DNA from: Mesorhizobium sp. M1E.F.Ca.ET.045.02.1.1
Lineage (GTDB): Bacteria; Pseudomonadota; Alphaproteobacteria; Rhizobiales; Rhizobiaceae
Direction of reading: 5' to 3'
NCBI RefSeq assembly: GCF_003952485.1
Contig: NZ_CP034447.1
Coordinates: forward strand, 4,292,501 to 4,356,500
Length of the DNA stretch: 64,000 nucleotides
Shown here: one piece after another, positions 16,846 to 25,393 of the stretch
How the letters are laid out: each line of letters opens with the position of its first letter
Position numbering within the stretch: position 1 is the first letter of the stretch
Made by a program: the position numbers and the translations under genes
The notes under the pieces: model-generated
The model's database searches: none
What the model was told of the DNA's origin: nothing
Seen by the model: only the letters and a program-made list of their open reading frames with translations

Positions 16846-17822
16846 AGGACTGGCGCTATTGGCTGGCCGAGCAGCGCGGAACATTGCTCGCGTTCGGCAT
16901 CTTCATCGTCATGTTCGCGATCTACAGCGCGAACCATCCGGCCGGCTTCACCGCCAATGTCGTGCAGACGGCGGCGAACAAGGGCGTGCTGCTGGCCTTC
17001 GTTGCGATGGCGCAGACGCTGGTGGTGATCACCGCCGGCATCGACCTGTCGGTCGGCATGATCTTTACACTGACCAACTGCATGGCTTCCTGGCTGGTGA
17101 TCGGCACCGGGCTCGAAACCGCCTTCGGTGTGGCTGCCGTGCTTGGCACCGGGCTCATCTGCGGGGCTGTCAACGGCGCCATCGTGATCTATGGCCGCCT
17201 GCAGCCGATCGTCGCCACCATCGCTACGGGTGCTGTCTATTTCGGCCTTGCGCTGTTGCTGCGGCCGGTGCCCGGCGGTTCGGTCAATGAAGACCTCGCC
17301 GATTTCCTGACCGGGCGCTTCTTCGGCGTCGTGCCAGCAAGCCTGGTGGCACTGTTCGTCGTGGTGCTCATAGTCTGGGTGCCGTTCAGCCGCTCCGAAT
17401 TCGGCCGCGCCGCCTATGCGGCGGGCTCCTCGGAGACGGCGGCTTATATGTCGGGCGTGCCGATCCGCCGCGGCAAGTTCCTTGCCTATACGCTGGCCGG
17501 CCTGCTTGCCGCGATCGGCGGCCTGTTCCTCACCTTCTTCACCTATACGGGGGAGGCGGCCTATGCCAGCGGCAATGCCTACACGCTGTTTTCCATCGCC
17601 GCCGTCGTGCTCGGCGGCGTGTCGCTGTTCGGCGGCAAGGGGAGCGCCATCGGCGCGATCTTCGGCGCGCTCGCCTTCCGCACCATCGGCGACCTGTTGT
17701 TCGTCTTCGACTTCGATCCGCTCTGGCAGCCGCTGTTCCAGGGCGTTATCCTGTTGATCGCGGTCAGCCTCGGCGCCTTCGCGCTGTTTCGGGTGCGCAA
17801 CCGGCTGGAGTGGTTCCTGTGA
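16842..17822 (+). CDS. Sugar ABC importer permease 1 (RbsC-like)
   Basis: A 326-residue BPD_transp_2 permease with eight to ten hydrophobic spans. Family hallmarks are LVVITAGIDLSVGMIFTLTN and AAVVLGGVSLFGG. The GTG start overlaps the ATPase stop by four bases (GTGA), which is convincing translational coupling. It forms the membrane channel as a probable heterodimer with the following permease. Confidence 0.9.
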   Translation: MKDWRYWLAEQRGTLLAFGIFIVMFAIYSANHPAGFTANVVQTAANKGVLLAFVAMAQTLVVITAGIDLSVGMIFTLTNCMASWLVIGTGLETAFGVAAVLGTGLICGAVNGAIVIYGRLQPIVATIATGAVYFGLALLLRPVPGGSVNEDLADFLTGRFFGVVPASLVALFVVVLIVWVPFSRSEFGRAAYAAGSSETAAYMSGVPIRRGKFLAYTLAGLLAAIGGLFLTFFTYTGEAAYASGNAYTLFSIAAVVLGGVSLFGGKGSAIGAIFGALAFRTIGDLLFVFDFDPLWQPLFQGVILLIAVSLGAFALFRVRNRLEWFL

Positions 17823-18805
17823 GCGAAACGACGCTTGGCGGCATCGCCGGCCGTATGCCGAAATTCCTCCGCCGCGCCGACCCCGCGGTGATCACCGCCT
17901 TTGCCTGCATCCTGCTTCTGCTTCTGGTGGGCAGCCTCTATTCGCGCAGCTTCCTGTCGCCGGAATACTTGCTGCAGCAACTGAAGGTCGCCTCGTTTCT
18001 CGGCGTGATCGCCACCGGTATGATGCTGGTGATCCTGCTCGGCCAGATCGACCTGTCCGTGCCGTGGGCCGTTGCGACTGGCGCCATGATGGCCTGCGCG
18101 GCCGCCGCCTACGGTCCGGCCGGCATCGCGCTGGCCATTCCTTTCGGCATCCTGTGCGGCGTGGCGATCGGCATCGTCAACGGCATCGGCGTCGCTTACC
18201 TGCGCATTCCCTCGATGATCATCACTCTAGCCACCAACGCTGTCGCGCAGGGGCTGATGGTGGTCTATACGGGCGGGTTCTCGCCGCAGGATTCGGCCAC
18301 GGCGGCGATGCGTTACCTCGCGACCGGTTTTGCCATACCGGGGGTGCCGAACGCCGTGATCATCTGGGCGCTGATAGGGGCCGCAATGGTTTTCGTGCTG
18401 ACACGCACCAGTTTCGGCCGCGCCGTCTACGGCATCGGCAACCGCGAGCGCGCCGCCTATCTCTCCGGCATCGACACGCGCCGTGTGGTGATGATTGCCT
18501 TTGCCGTGTCCGGCGGGCTCTCGGCCTTTGGCGGCGTCCTGCTCGCCGGCTATGCATCGAAGGCCGCGCAGTCGATGGGCGACGCCTATCTGTTACCGTC
18601 GATCGCCGCGGTGGTGCTGGGCGGCACCTCGATCCTCGGTGGGCGCGGCTCCTATCTCGGAACCGTTGCAGGCGTGATCCTTATCACGCTGCTGCAATCG
18701 ATCCTGTCGGTCATGCAGATGCCGGAGGCGGGACGGCAGATCATCTATGGCGTCGTGATCGTCGCCATGCTTCTGCTCTATGGCCGCGCGCCGGCAAGCC
18801 GCTGA
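17819..18805 (+). CDS. Sugar ABC importer permease 2 (RbsC-like)
   Basis: A 328-residue BPD_transp_2 permease, with LVILLGQIDLSVPWAVATGAM and AAVVLGGTSILGG as the two family hallmarks. I placed the start at the GTG at 17819, which overlaps the preceding stop as GTGA. A GTG at 17810 would add three residues. The IDLSVP variant differs from the IDLSVG of permease 1, so the two chains are not simple duplicates. It is followed after 44 bases by gluconokinase. Confidence 0.9.
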   Translation: MSETTLGGIAGRMPKFLRRADPAVITAFACILLLLLVGSLYSRSFLSPEYLLQQLKVASFLGVIATGMMLVILLGQIDLSVPWAVATGAMMACAAAAYGPAGIALAIPFGILCGVAIGIVNGIGVAYLRIPSMIITLATNAVAQGLMVVYTGGFSPQDSATAAMRYLATGFAIPGVPNAVIIWALIGAAMVFVLTRTSFGRAVYGIGNRERAAYLSGIDTRRVVMIAFAVSGGLSAFGGVLLAGYASKAAQSMGDAYLLPSIAAVVLGGTSILGGRGSYLGTVAGVILITLLQSILSVMQMPEAGRQIIYGVVIVAMLLLYGRAPASR

Positions 18806-18849
18806 TCGCGGATGAAGGGTCGGCAAGGCCAAAACCATCGGAGGCTTGA

Positions 18850-19353
18850 TTGAACGAGATCCGGTCAGCGCCGGCCATCGTCGTGATGGGGGTTGCCGGC
18901 TGCGGCAAGACGGTCGTCGGCGAAGCGCTGGCCAAGTCGCTGGGCGCAGTCTTCATTGAGGGCGACGGGTTGCATCCGCCGGAAAACGTGGCGCGCATGG
19001 CGCGCGGCGAGCCGCTGACGGATGCGTTGCGCGAGGGCTGGCTCGACGCGATCGGCGAACGCATCGCGGCCTCCATCGCCGACGGACAGAGGGCCGTGGC
19101 GGCCTGCTCGGCATTGAAGCGCAGCTACCGGGACCGGCTGCGCCGCTTCTGTCCGGGCATCGTCTTCCTCTACCTGAAGATCGATCGCGAGACCGCCTGG
19201 CGACGGGTTGCGGCCCGCAAGGGTCATTTCATGCCGGCCAGCCTGGTCGACAGCCAGTTCGCAACCCTGGAAGAGCCGGGCAGGGACGAGCAGGCGGTAA
19301 CCGTGGACGCGACGCGGACTGTCGCCGGGATCGCAAGGCAAGCACTCGGCTAA
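18850..19353 (+). CDS. gntK: Gluconokinase
   Basis: A 167-residue kinase that phosphorylates gluconate to 6-phosphogluconate for the Entner-Doudoroff or pentose phosphate pathways. It has the P-loop GVAGCGKT (residues 14-21), the family segment FIEGDGLHPPENVARMARGEPLTD, and the ACSALKRSYRDRLR motif. The length is normal for GntK. The start is a TTG at 18850 after GGAGG; the first ATG would cut into the P-loop. It is the last gene of the importer operon and gives the best clue to the imported compound. Its end overlaps the convergent gene by four bases. Confidence 0.9.
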   Translation: MNEIRSAPAIVVMGVAGCGKTVVGEALAKSLGAVFIEGDGLHPPENVARMARGEPLTDALREGWLDAIGERIAASIADGQRAVAACSALKRSYRDRLRRFCPGIVFLYLKIDRETAWRRVAARKGHFMPASLVDSQFATLEEPGRDEQAVTVDATRTVAGIARQALG

Positions 19354-20498
19354 CCGACATCGCTACCGATCGCGGGTTGATCCTGCCGCCCGGTGAGACG
19401 GTGGGCGCCCGACCAGGCCATCATCTGTTCCGGATGCAATTTGACCGCTTCCAGCAGACGGTCGCGCTTGAGCAGGATATAGGCCGCCTGCAGGACGAGG
19501 TTCTTTGCCGCCACGTCCTTTGCCGGCAGGGTTGCCGGCTGGCTGGTGATGGGCTTCAGCTCGGGGCTGACGATCGCCCGGTATTCGCGAAAGGGCACGG
19601 TCTCCAAGGTCGACATGGCAAACAGCGCAGCACCGGCGCGCGCCGCGAAATTGGCCGGCGCCGAGGCGAGGTGGGTCCAGCCATGCTCGCCCATGGCAGC
19701 TTCGGTGAAGGTGGAGCCCGCGTGGACGGTGTTGGTCATCAGCACGACGCCGTTCTCCTTCAGCGTCTTCTGGATGCGCGCCGTGACCTGGTAGGCGTCG
19801 GCGCGCTCGAAGACGATGCGGCTCTTCAGGAAGCGGTTCTCGACCTTGACCAGCGGCCTGTTGATCACATACAGGCCGAACTTGCTTTCCGAGAAGCCGT
19901 GGAAGTTGACGCTGACCTGGTGCGCTTCGATGCCGGCTTCGAAGAGGGCGCGCTTGCCCATGATGGTCTGGGCGATGAACTGATCGCACCAGACAATGGC
20001 GCCGCGGCCGCGCCGCAGGGCCTCGCGCAAGCCGTCGACGCCTTCCAGCCGGATTGCGGGCGACCAGCGGCGCGGAACCAGATGGGCGGCCAACATCAGG
20101 CGGCGGCGATGCGCGGCGGCAAGGTGACCCCTGAAAAGGCTTTGCGTGTCGGCGCCATCGCCAAGCACCGCTTTGATCGCGACGTCGTAGCGCGCGAATT
20201 CCTTGCGAAAATGGCGCTTGCGCCGAAGTGTTGAGACCCAGTCGCAGATCGGCGCCCACGAGATGACAGGCAGGACCGCCGCCACGCCGAGATAGAAGCA
20301 GGACAGCAGGCTTTCGCGCAGATCCTTGTTGGAGAAGCGGCGCAGCTTGCCGGGACGGACGAGCTTGCGGCTGAAGAAGCGGACGGTTTCGCCACGCTCC
20401 GGCACCAGCACGTCGGCGATGATCTCGGTATGATAGACGCTGGCGGATGACGGCTGCCGTTTGGCCCTGCGGAAATTGCCAAGCCAAGGCAGCCTCAT
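19350..20498 (-). CDS. LpxL/HtrB-like acyltransferase-fold protein, function unknown
   Basis: A 382-residue protein I do not recognise with confidence. The middle section (RLEGVDGLREALRRGRGAIVWCDQFIAQTIMG, then later ENGVVLMTNTVHAGSTF and AARAGAALFAMSTL) follows the order of elements in lysophospholipid and lipid A acyltransferases. The catalytic HxxxxD is not evident: the expected His position reads Cys (WCDQF). A hydrophobic span (SCFYLGVAAVLPVISWAPICDWV) near residues 67-90 suggests membrane association. It stands alone between gluconokinase and the Rrf2 regulator. It could be an inactive or divergent relative, or belong to polysaccharide modification. Confidence 0.5.
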   Translation of the reverse strand: MRLPWLGNFRRAKRQPSSASVYHTEIIADVLVPERGETVRFFSRKLVRPGKLRRFSNKDLRESLLSCFYLGVAAVLPVISWAPICDWVSTLRRKRHFRKEFARYDVAIKAVLGDGADTQSLFRGHLAAAHRRRLMLAAHLVPRRWSPAIRLEGVDGLREALRRGRGAIVWCDQFIAQTIMGKRALFEAGIEAHQVSVNFHGFSESKFGLYVINRPLVKVENRFLKSRIVFERADAYQVTARIQKTLKENGVVLMTNTVHAGSTFTEAAMGEHGWTHLASAPANFAARAGAALFAMSTLETVPFREYRAIVSPELKPITSQPATLPAKDVAAKNLVLQAAYILLKRDRLLEAVKLHPEQMMAWSGAHRLTGRQDQPAIGSDVG

Positions 20499-20643
20499 GC
20501 TTCAAAGCCCCGTTCAATCCTTCAGCCGCTTTACTGCCTCCAAGGCGGGCAAGCAACCAGCGGCAGGGAGCGTTAAGGCGAGCGACGGCTCTGCTTGCGC
20601 GATTCCGGACGGAAAATCGCCGCGCACTTTCCTGGAATTGCCT

Positions 20644-21093
20644 CTAAATCTGCGACGTCAGTTCGGCCGGGAAATCGTCATTGGCGGCATCGCGCATGGC
20701 GGCGAGGCTGCGATTGTCGAGAACCTCGGCGATCGCCTGGCGCACTTCCAGCATCATGTGGCGGACCTGGCATGTCGCCTCGTCGCAATCCTCGCAGCGC
20801 TGATATTGCGTGCGGCTGGCGCAGGGGATCGGCGCCAGCGGCCCGTCCAGCACGCGCACGACATGGCCGATCTTGATCTCGGACGCGGGCCTGGCGAGGC
20901 GATAGCCGCCTTCCTTGCCCTTGCGGCTCTGCACGAAGCCGGCGTTGCGCAGTTCGCCCAGGATGGCATCCAGGAACTTCTTCGGGATGTTGTTGGCGAC
21001 CGCTATGTCGTTGACGAATGCAAGCTGGCCAACCGGCAGGCTGGCAAGATGCACGAGGGCCTTGAGGCCGTATTTGCCTTTTTTGGTCAGCAT
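20644..21093 (-). CDS. Rrf2-family transcription regulator next to the sulfate importer
   Basis: A 149-residue winged-helix regulator (MLTKKGKYGLKALVHLA; IPKKFLDAILGELRNAGFVQSRKGKEGGY). The C-terminal half has four Cys at 91, 100, 103 and 108, a C-x8-C-x2-C-x4-C cluster that could hold an iron-sulfur centre, although the spacing differs from IscR. It lies just downstream of the sulfate binding protein gene on the same strand, with a terminator-like hairpin and paired GTTTGGCCC repeats between them. It is plausibly the sulfur-status regulator of the neighbouring sulfate operon, by analogy with CymR-type Rrf2 proteins. This is inference from position. Confidence 0.8.
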   Translation of the reverse strand: MLTKKGKYGLKALVHLASLPVGQLAFVNDIAVANNIPKKFLDAILGELRNAGFVQSRKGKEGGYRLARPASEIKIGHVVRVLDGPLAPIPCASRTQYQRCEDCDEATCQVRHMMLEVRQAIAEVLDNRSLAAMRDAANDDFPAELTSQI

Positions 21094-21159
21094 GCCCGAT
21101 TCAGTTCATCAAACCCCAATCGCCTGCATCTGGCGGTTGTTTGTGTGCAAATCATGACA

Positions 21160-21186
21160 GTTTGGCCCCTGAATGTTGTTTGGCCC
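21160..21186. promoter_or_regulatory. Paired GTTTGGCCC direct repeats upstream of the Rrf2 gene
   Basis: GTTTGGCCC occurs at 21160-21168 and 21178-21186, 18 bases apart. The second copy lies in a TTGTT-TGGCCC-AACAA dyad (21176-21191). The position upstream of the Rrf2 gene suggests an autoregulatory site. Confidence 0.4.
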
Positions 21187-21290
21187 AACAATTTGCGAGC
21201 ACAGGTTTAGGCACAAACGCGTTGATTCTTCGTAACGTTCTTCACAGAGGACTCGGGATTCGGCCGGCGATTCAATCCCGCCCGCCGGCA

Positions 21291-21315
21291 CAAAGAAAGC
21301 CGACAAAGGCCGGCT
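21291..21315 (-). terminator. Intrinsic terminator of the sulfate operon
   Basis: Read on the minus strand, AGCCGGC-CTTT-GTCGGCT forms a seven-base stem (one G-U pair) followed by TTCTTTG. It lies 24 bases after the stop of the binding protein gene. Confidence 0.6.
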
Positions 21316-21339
21316 CTCCTGCGCTCTATGATTGAGGAG

Positions 21340-22326
21340 CTAGTGGCCGGCGTAGGCCTGATCGAGCAGGCCGCCGGCCGCGAAATGCTCCTTCTGCACC
21401 TTGTCCCAGCCGCCGAAGACCTCGTCCACCGTCAACAGGCGGACGTCGGGAAAATCGGCCTTGTATTTGGCGGCAACCGAGGCGTCGCGAGCCCGCAGGC
21501 CGTTGCGGGCGGCGATGTCCTGACCCTCCGGCGAATAGAGGAAGTCGAGATAGGCCTTGGCGAGATCGCGGCTGCCGTGCTCGTCGGCGACCTTGTCGAC
21601 GATCGCCACCGGGAATTCGGCGAGCAGGCTGACCGAAGGCGTGACCTGCTCGAATTTGTCGTCGCCATATTCCTTGCGGATGCCGCGCGTTTCGGATTCG
21701 AAGGTGATCAGCACGTCGCCTATCTCGCGCTGGACGAAGGTGGTGGTGGCGGCGCGGCCACCGGTGTCGAAGATCGGCACGTTGTTGAACAGCTTGGTGA
21801 TGAACTCCTTCACCTTGGCGTCGTCGCCCTTGAAAGCCTCCTTGGCGTAAGCGGTGGCGGCGAGATAGGTGTAGCGCGCGTTGCCCGATGTCTTCGGGTT
21901 GGGGAAGATCACCTGCACGTCGTCGCGCACCAGGTCGCTCCAGTCCTTGATGTGCTTGGGATTGCCGGCGCGCACCAGGAAGGACGGCAGCGAATAGAAG
22001 GGCGAGGCGTTATCCGGGAAATCCTTCTGCCAATCCGCCGAGACCAGCCCCTTGTTGACCAGGAAATCGACGTCGGTGACCTGGTTGAAGGTGACGACAT
22101 CGGCACCCAGGCCATCGGCGACGGCGCGCGCCTGCGCCGAGGCGCCGGCGTGGGACTGATCGACCGTCACGCCAGGATGCTTGGCGATGAAGGCCTTGTT
22201 GATGTCGGCGAACAATTCGCGGCCAACGTCGTATGAGGCATTCAACAGCTTGTCGGCCGACCAGGCTTGGGAGGAGGCGAGGACGAGGCCGGCGAGAGCG
22301 GCGATGCCGAGCAATAGGCGCTTCAT
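21340..22326 (-). CDS. sbp: Sulfate ABC importer periplasmic binding protein, distal copy
   Basis: A 328-residue exported sulfate-binding protein with a signal peptide (MKRLLLGIAALAGLVLASSQAWS). Sbp/CysP family marks are LLNASYDVGRELFADINKAF, the GASAQARAVADGLGADVVTF motif, and IFPNPKTSGNARYTYLAA. It lies downstream of cysA after a 204-base gap that contains its own likely promoter region (TATAAT-like ATTATAG on the minus strand). It may therefore be transcribed both with and apart from the transporter genes. The second binding protein at 25394-26422 is a clear paralogue, so the two may differ in ligand (sulfate, thiosulfate or another oxyanion). Confidence 0.9.
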   Translation of the reverse strand: MKRLLLGIAALAGLVLASSQAWSADKLLNASYDVGRELFADINKAFIAKHPGVTVDQSHAGASAQARAVADGLGADVVTFNQVTDVDFLVNKGLVSADWQKDFPDNASPFYSLPSFLVRAGNPKHIKDWSDLVRDDVQVIFPNPKTSGNARYTYLAATAYAKEAFKGDDAKVKEFITKLFNNVPIFDTGGRAATTTFVQREIGDVLITFESETRGIRKEYGDDKFEQVTPSVSLLAEFPVAIVDKVADEHGSRDLAKAYLDFLYSPEGQDIAARNGLRARDASVAAKYKADFPDVRLLTVDEVFGGWDKVQKEHFAAGGLLDQAYAGH

Positions 22327-22530
22327 GAAAACAGGTCTCCTTCGGAACAGTCAGAAACTATAATGCGACCATAAGAAGGAAAGTCTGGTCCGACGAGGCA
22401 CGCGGTCCGGGTGGATGGCAGGCGCCAGGAAAAAGCGTCGCCCAAACAGCTGTTTGGCGGGATTTTCTTCCAAGCAGATTCATCGCGGCGCCGGCGGGCG
22501 CCAGCGGAGAGCGGCAGGCAGAAAGATGTG
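22327..22530 (-). other. Gap between cysA and the distal sulfate-binding protein gene
   Basis: No gene is visible. It holds a candidate minus-strand -10 region (ATTATAG at about 22357-22364) upstream of the binding protein gene, and a 12-base palindrome AAACAGCTGTTT (about 22445-22456) of unknown role. Confidence 0.4.
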
Positions 22531-23571
22531 TCAGGCAGTCGGGAAGAGCTTCCAGCGCCCCGGCCTGAAGGCCACCCGGCTCTTCTGCGCCGCGGGATGG
22601 TCGATAGGCAGCTCGATCTCGACGCGCTGGCGCTCGCCGCCCACCTCGAGCTCTACTCGTCTGGTACCGGCGACGCGCCGGCTGGCGGCGACCGTGCCGG
22701 CGATGCAGCCGCTGCAGCCGTCGAGCAGCTCGACATCGTGCGGACGGAAATAGAGCAGTGCCTCGCCGGACGGAGCGTTCGGCGCCGGCAGGCCGATCGG
22801 CCGGTCGGCGAGCCAGATCTCGCCATTGTCGACCTTGACCGGCAGCGAGCTCGATTCGCCGATGAAGCTGTAGACGAAAGGTGAGTTCGGCGTGTCGTAG
22901 ATCTCGTCGGCCGAGCCGACCTGCTCGATGCGGCCCTGGCTCATCACGACAACGCGGTCGGCAAGCTCCAGCGCCTCTTCCTGGTCGTGAGTGACGAAGA
23001 CGGTTGTGTGGCCGGTGGCGTCGTGGATCTCGCGCAGCCAGCGGCGCAGTTCGCGACGCACCTGGGCGTCGAGCGCGCCGAACGGCTCGTCGAGCAAGAG
23101 CACCTTGGGCTCGATCGCCATGGCGCGGGCCAGCGCCACGCGCTGGCGCTGACCGCCGGAGAGCTGTGCCGGATAGCGCTTTTCCAGGCCCGAAAGCTGG
23201 ACAAGGTCGAGCAATTCGGAAGCACGGCGGCGGATCTCCTGCGTGGAGGGGCGTGCGGCGCCGTGCCGGACCTTGAGGCCGAAGCCGATGTTGTCGGCAA
23301 CCGTCATATGGCGGAACAGCGCGTAATGCTGGAAGACGAAGCCGACATTGCGCTCCTGGATCGACTTCTGCGAGGCGTCTTCCTCGCCGAAGTAGATGGC
23401 GCCCTTGGTCGGACGCTCAAGACCGGCGATCAGCCGGAGCAGGGTCGTCTTGCCGGAGCCGGACGGTCCAAGCAGAGCGATGAGCTCGCCTGACCTGATG
23501 TCGAGCGACACGTCGTGGAGCGCCGGAAACAGCTCAAACTCCTTGCGCACGTTGACAACGCGAACTTCCAT
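22531..23571 (-). CDS. cysA: Sulfate/thiosulfate ABC importer ATPase
   Basis: A 346-residue ATPase with Walker [10 protein letters not shown], signature LSGGQRQ, Walker [12 protein letters not shown] and H-loop VTHDQEE, all intact. It also has a C-terminal TOBE-type regulatory domain ([14 protein letters not shown]). Length and motifs match CysA. It follows cysW after a 70-base gap occupied by a family A repeat module. It energises sulfate or thiosulfate uptake through CysT/CysW. Confidence 0.92.
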   Translation of the reverse strand: MEVRVVNVRKEFELFPALHDVSLDIRSGELIALLGPSGSGKTTLLRLIAGLERPTKGAIYFGEEDASQKSIQERNVGFVFQHYALFRHMTVADNIGFGLKVRHGAARPSTQEIRRRASELLDLVQLSGLEKRYPAQLSGGQRQRVALARAMAIEPKVLLLDEPFGALDAQVRRELRRWLREIHDATGHTTVFVTHDQEEALELADRVVVMSQGRIEQVGSADEIYDTPNSPFVYSFIGESSSLPVKVDNGEIWLADRPIGLPAPNAPSGEALLYFRPHDVELLDGCSGCIAGTVAASRRVAGTRRVELEVGGERQRVEIELPIDHPAAQKSRVAFRPGRWKLFPTA

Positions 23572-23591
23572 ACAGATCCCTCAGTTAGTTG

Positions 23592-23640
23592 ATGCATGTC
23601 GTTGTCCCAAAACCGCTACACACTTTTGGGCGACATGCAT
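23592..23640. repeat. Single-module palindromic repeat (family A) between cysW and cysA
   Basis: ATGCATGTCGTTGTCCC ... GGGCGACATGCAT, the 49-base first module of the composite element without the GCGCGTCG hairpin. It lies directly after the cysW stop. Confidence 0.8.
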
Positions 23641-23641
23641 C

Positions 23642-24526
23642 TTAGTGTCCGCGCGTCGCGGCGATCTCGGCGCCGTAGCGCATCTCGAGAAGTGTTTTCA
23701 AGACCAGTGTCACCAGCGCTAGGCCGGCAAGCAGCGAAGCGACGGCGAAAGCGCCGACGGCGTTGTACTCATTGTAGAGGATTTCGACATGCAGCGGCAT
23801 GGTGTTGGTGAGGCCGCGTATGTGGCCGGACACCACCGACACCGCGCCGAACTCGCCCATGGCGCGGGCATTGCAGAGCAGCACGCCATAGAGCAGACCC
23901 CATTTCACGTTGGGGAGCGTCACATACCGGAAGGTCTGCCAGCCATTGGCGCCCAGCGAAAGCGCGGCTTCCTCGTCGCCATTGCCCTGTTCCTGCATCA
24001 GCGGGATCAACTCGCGCGCAACGAAGGGGAAGGTGACGAAAACGGTGGCGAGCACGATGCCCGGCACGGCGAACAAAATCTGGATGCCGTGCGCCTTCAG
24101 CCATTCGCCGAGCAACCCCTGTGCGCCGAACAGAAGCACATAGACCAGGCCGGAAATGACCGGCGAGACCGAAAAGGGCAGGTCGATAAGCGTGGTGAGG
24201 AAGGCTTTGCCCTTGAACTCGAACTTGGCGATCGCCCAGGCGGCCGAGATGCCGAAAATGACGTTGAGCGGCACCGAGATAGCGGCCACAAGCAGCGTCA
24301 GGCGGATCGCCGATCTGGTGTCGGGGCTGCCAAGCGCTTCCGTGTAGGTGCCGATGCCCTTGGCAAGCGCCTCGTGGAAGACGACGATCAGCGGCAGAAG
24401 CAGAAAGACGGCGAGGAAGGCAAAGGCAATCCCCATAGCCACCCAGCGCACCGGCTGGCTTTCGGTGACCGCCGCCGACTGGCTTTCGTGAAGCGGCTCG
24501 TAGGATTTGATCTCGGGGTCAGCCAT
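23642..24526 (-). CDS. cysW: Sulfate ABC importer permease CysW
   Basis: A 294-residue permease. An N-terminal soluble stretch (MADPEIKSYEPLHESQSA) is followed by six membrane spans. The MetI-like cytoplasmic loop appears as EAALSLGANGWQTFRYVTLPNVKWGLLYG, the EAA motif that docks to CysA. It overlaps the end of cysT by eight bases, showing co-translation. CysW forms a heterodimer with CysT. Confidence 0.9.
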   Translation of the reverse strand: MADPEIKSYEPLHESQSAAVTESQPVRWVAMGIAFAFLAVFLLLPLIVVFHEALAKGIGTYTEALGSPDTRSAIRLTLLVAAISVPLNVIFGISAAWAIAKFEFKGKAFLTTLIDLPFSVSPVISGLVYVLLFGAQGLLGEWLKAHGIQILFAVPGIVLATVFVTFPFVARELIPLMQEQGNGDEEAALSLGANGWQTFRYVTLPNVKWGLLYGVLLCNARAMGEFGAVSVVSGHIRGLTNTMPLHVEILYNEYNAVGAFAVASLLAGLALVTLVLKTLLEMRYGAEIAATRGH

Positions 24527-25370
24527 AGCGCTTGCGGCTCCATGACTGCACGAGATTGACGACCAAAAGCATTACAAAGGACAGCGCCAGCATGATCGCG
24601 GCGATCGCGGTCGCCGCGGCGTAATTGTATTCCTCCAACCTGATCACGATCAGAAGCGGTGCGATCTCCGATTTGAAGGGCAGGTTGCCGGCAATGAAGA
24701 TGACCGAGCCGTATTCGCCGACGCCGCGCGCGAAAGCGAGCGAGAAGCCGGTGATGATGGCCGGCGCCAGTCCGGGGAAGAGCACGCGAGTGATGATCTG
24801 GAAGCGGTTGGCGCCCAGCGTGGCCGCCGCCTCCTCGACCTCCTTGTCGAGTTCTTCCATGATCGGCTGGACAGTGCGCACGACGAAAGGCAGCCCGATG
24901 AAGACGAGCGCCACGACAATGCCGAGTGGCGTGTAGGCAACCTTGATGCCGAGCGGTGCCAGAAGGTGGCCGATCCAGCCGTTCGGTGCGTAAAGGGTGG
25001 TTAGCGCGATGCCGGCGACCGCCGTGGGCAGCGCGAAGGGCAGGTCGACCATCGCATCGGCGATGCGGCGGCCGGGGAAACGATAGCGGACCAGCACCCA
25101 GGCGACGACGGTGCCGAACACGACATTGACCGCGGCGGCGATGAAAGCGGTGCCGAAGCTGATCTTCAGCGCGTTGAGGGTGCGGCGGTCGACGGCGATC
25201 GCCCAGAAATCGGTCCAGCCGAGCGCGGCCGAACGCCAGACCAGCCCCGAGAGCGGGATGAGGATGATGAGCGTGAGGTAGGCAAGCGAGAAGCCGAGCG
25301 TCAATCCGAAACCCGGAATGACGCTCGGCTGTCTGAACCGCCACCCCGCCTGGGCGGGTGCTGTGGTCAT
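24519..25370 (-). CDS. cysT: Sulfate ABC importer permease CysT (CysU)
   Basis: A 283-residue permease with six membrane spans and the EAA loop EEAAATLGANRFQIITRVLFPGLAPAIITG. The segment DLPFALPTAVAGIALTTLYAPNGWIG is typical of CysT. It lies 23 bases after the upstream binding protein gene and overlaps cysW by eight bases, so all belong to one transcript. Confidence 0.9.
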   Translation of the reverse strand: MTTAPAQAGWRFRQPSVIPGFGLTLGFSLAYLTLIILIPLSGLVWRSAALGWTDFWAIAVDRRTLNALKISFGTAFIAAAVNVVFGTVVAWVLVRYRFPGRRIADAMVDLPFALPTAVAGIALTTLYAPNGWIGHLLAPLGIKVAYTPLGIVVALVFIGLPFVVRTVQPIMEELDKEVEEAAATLGANRFQIITRVLFPGLAPAIITGFSLAFARGVGEYGSVIFIAGNLPFKSEIAPLLIVIRLEEYNYAAATAIAAIMLALSFVMLLVVNLVQSWSRKRYG

Positions 25371-25393
25371 GTCGTCCTGATCTATATCCTAGC

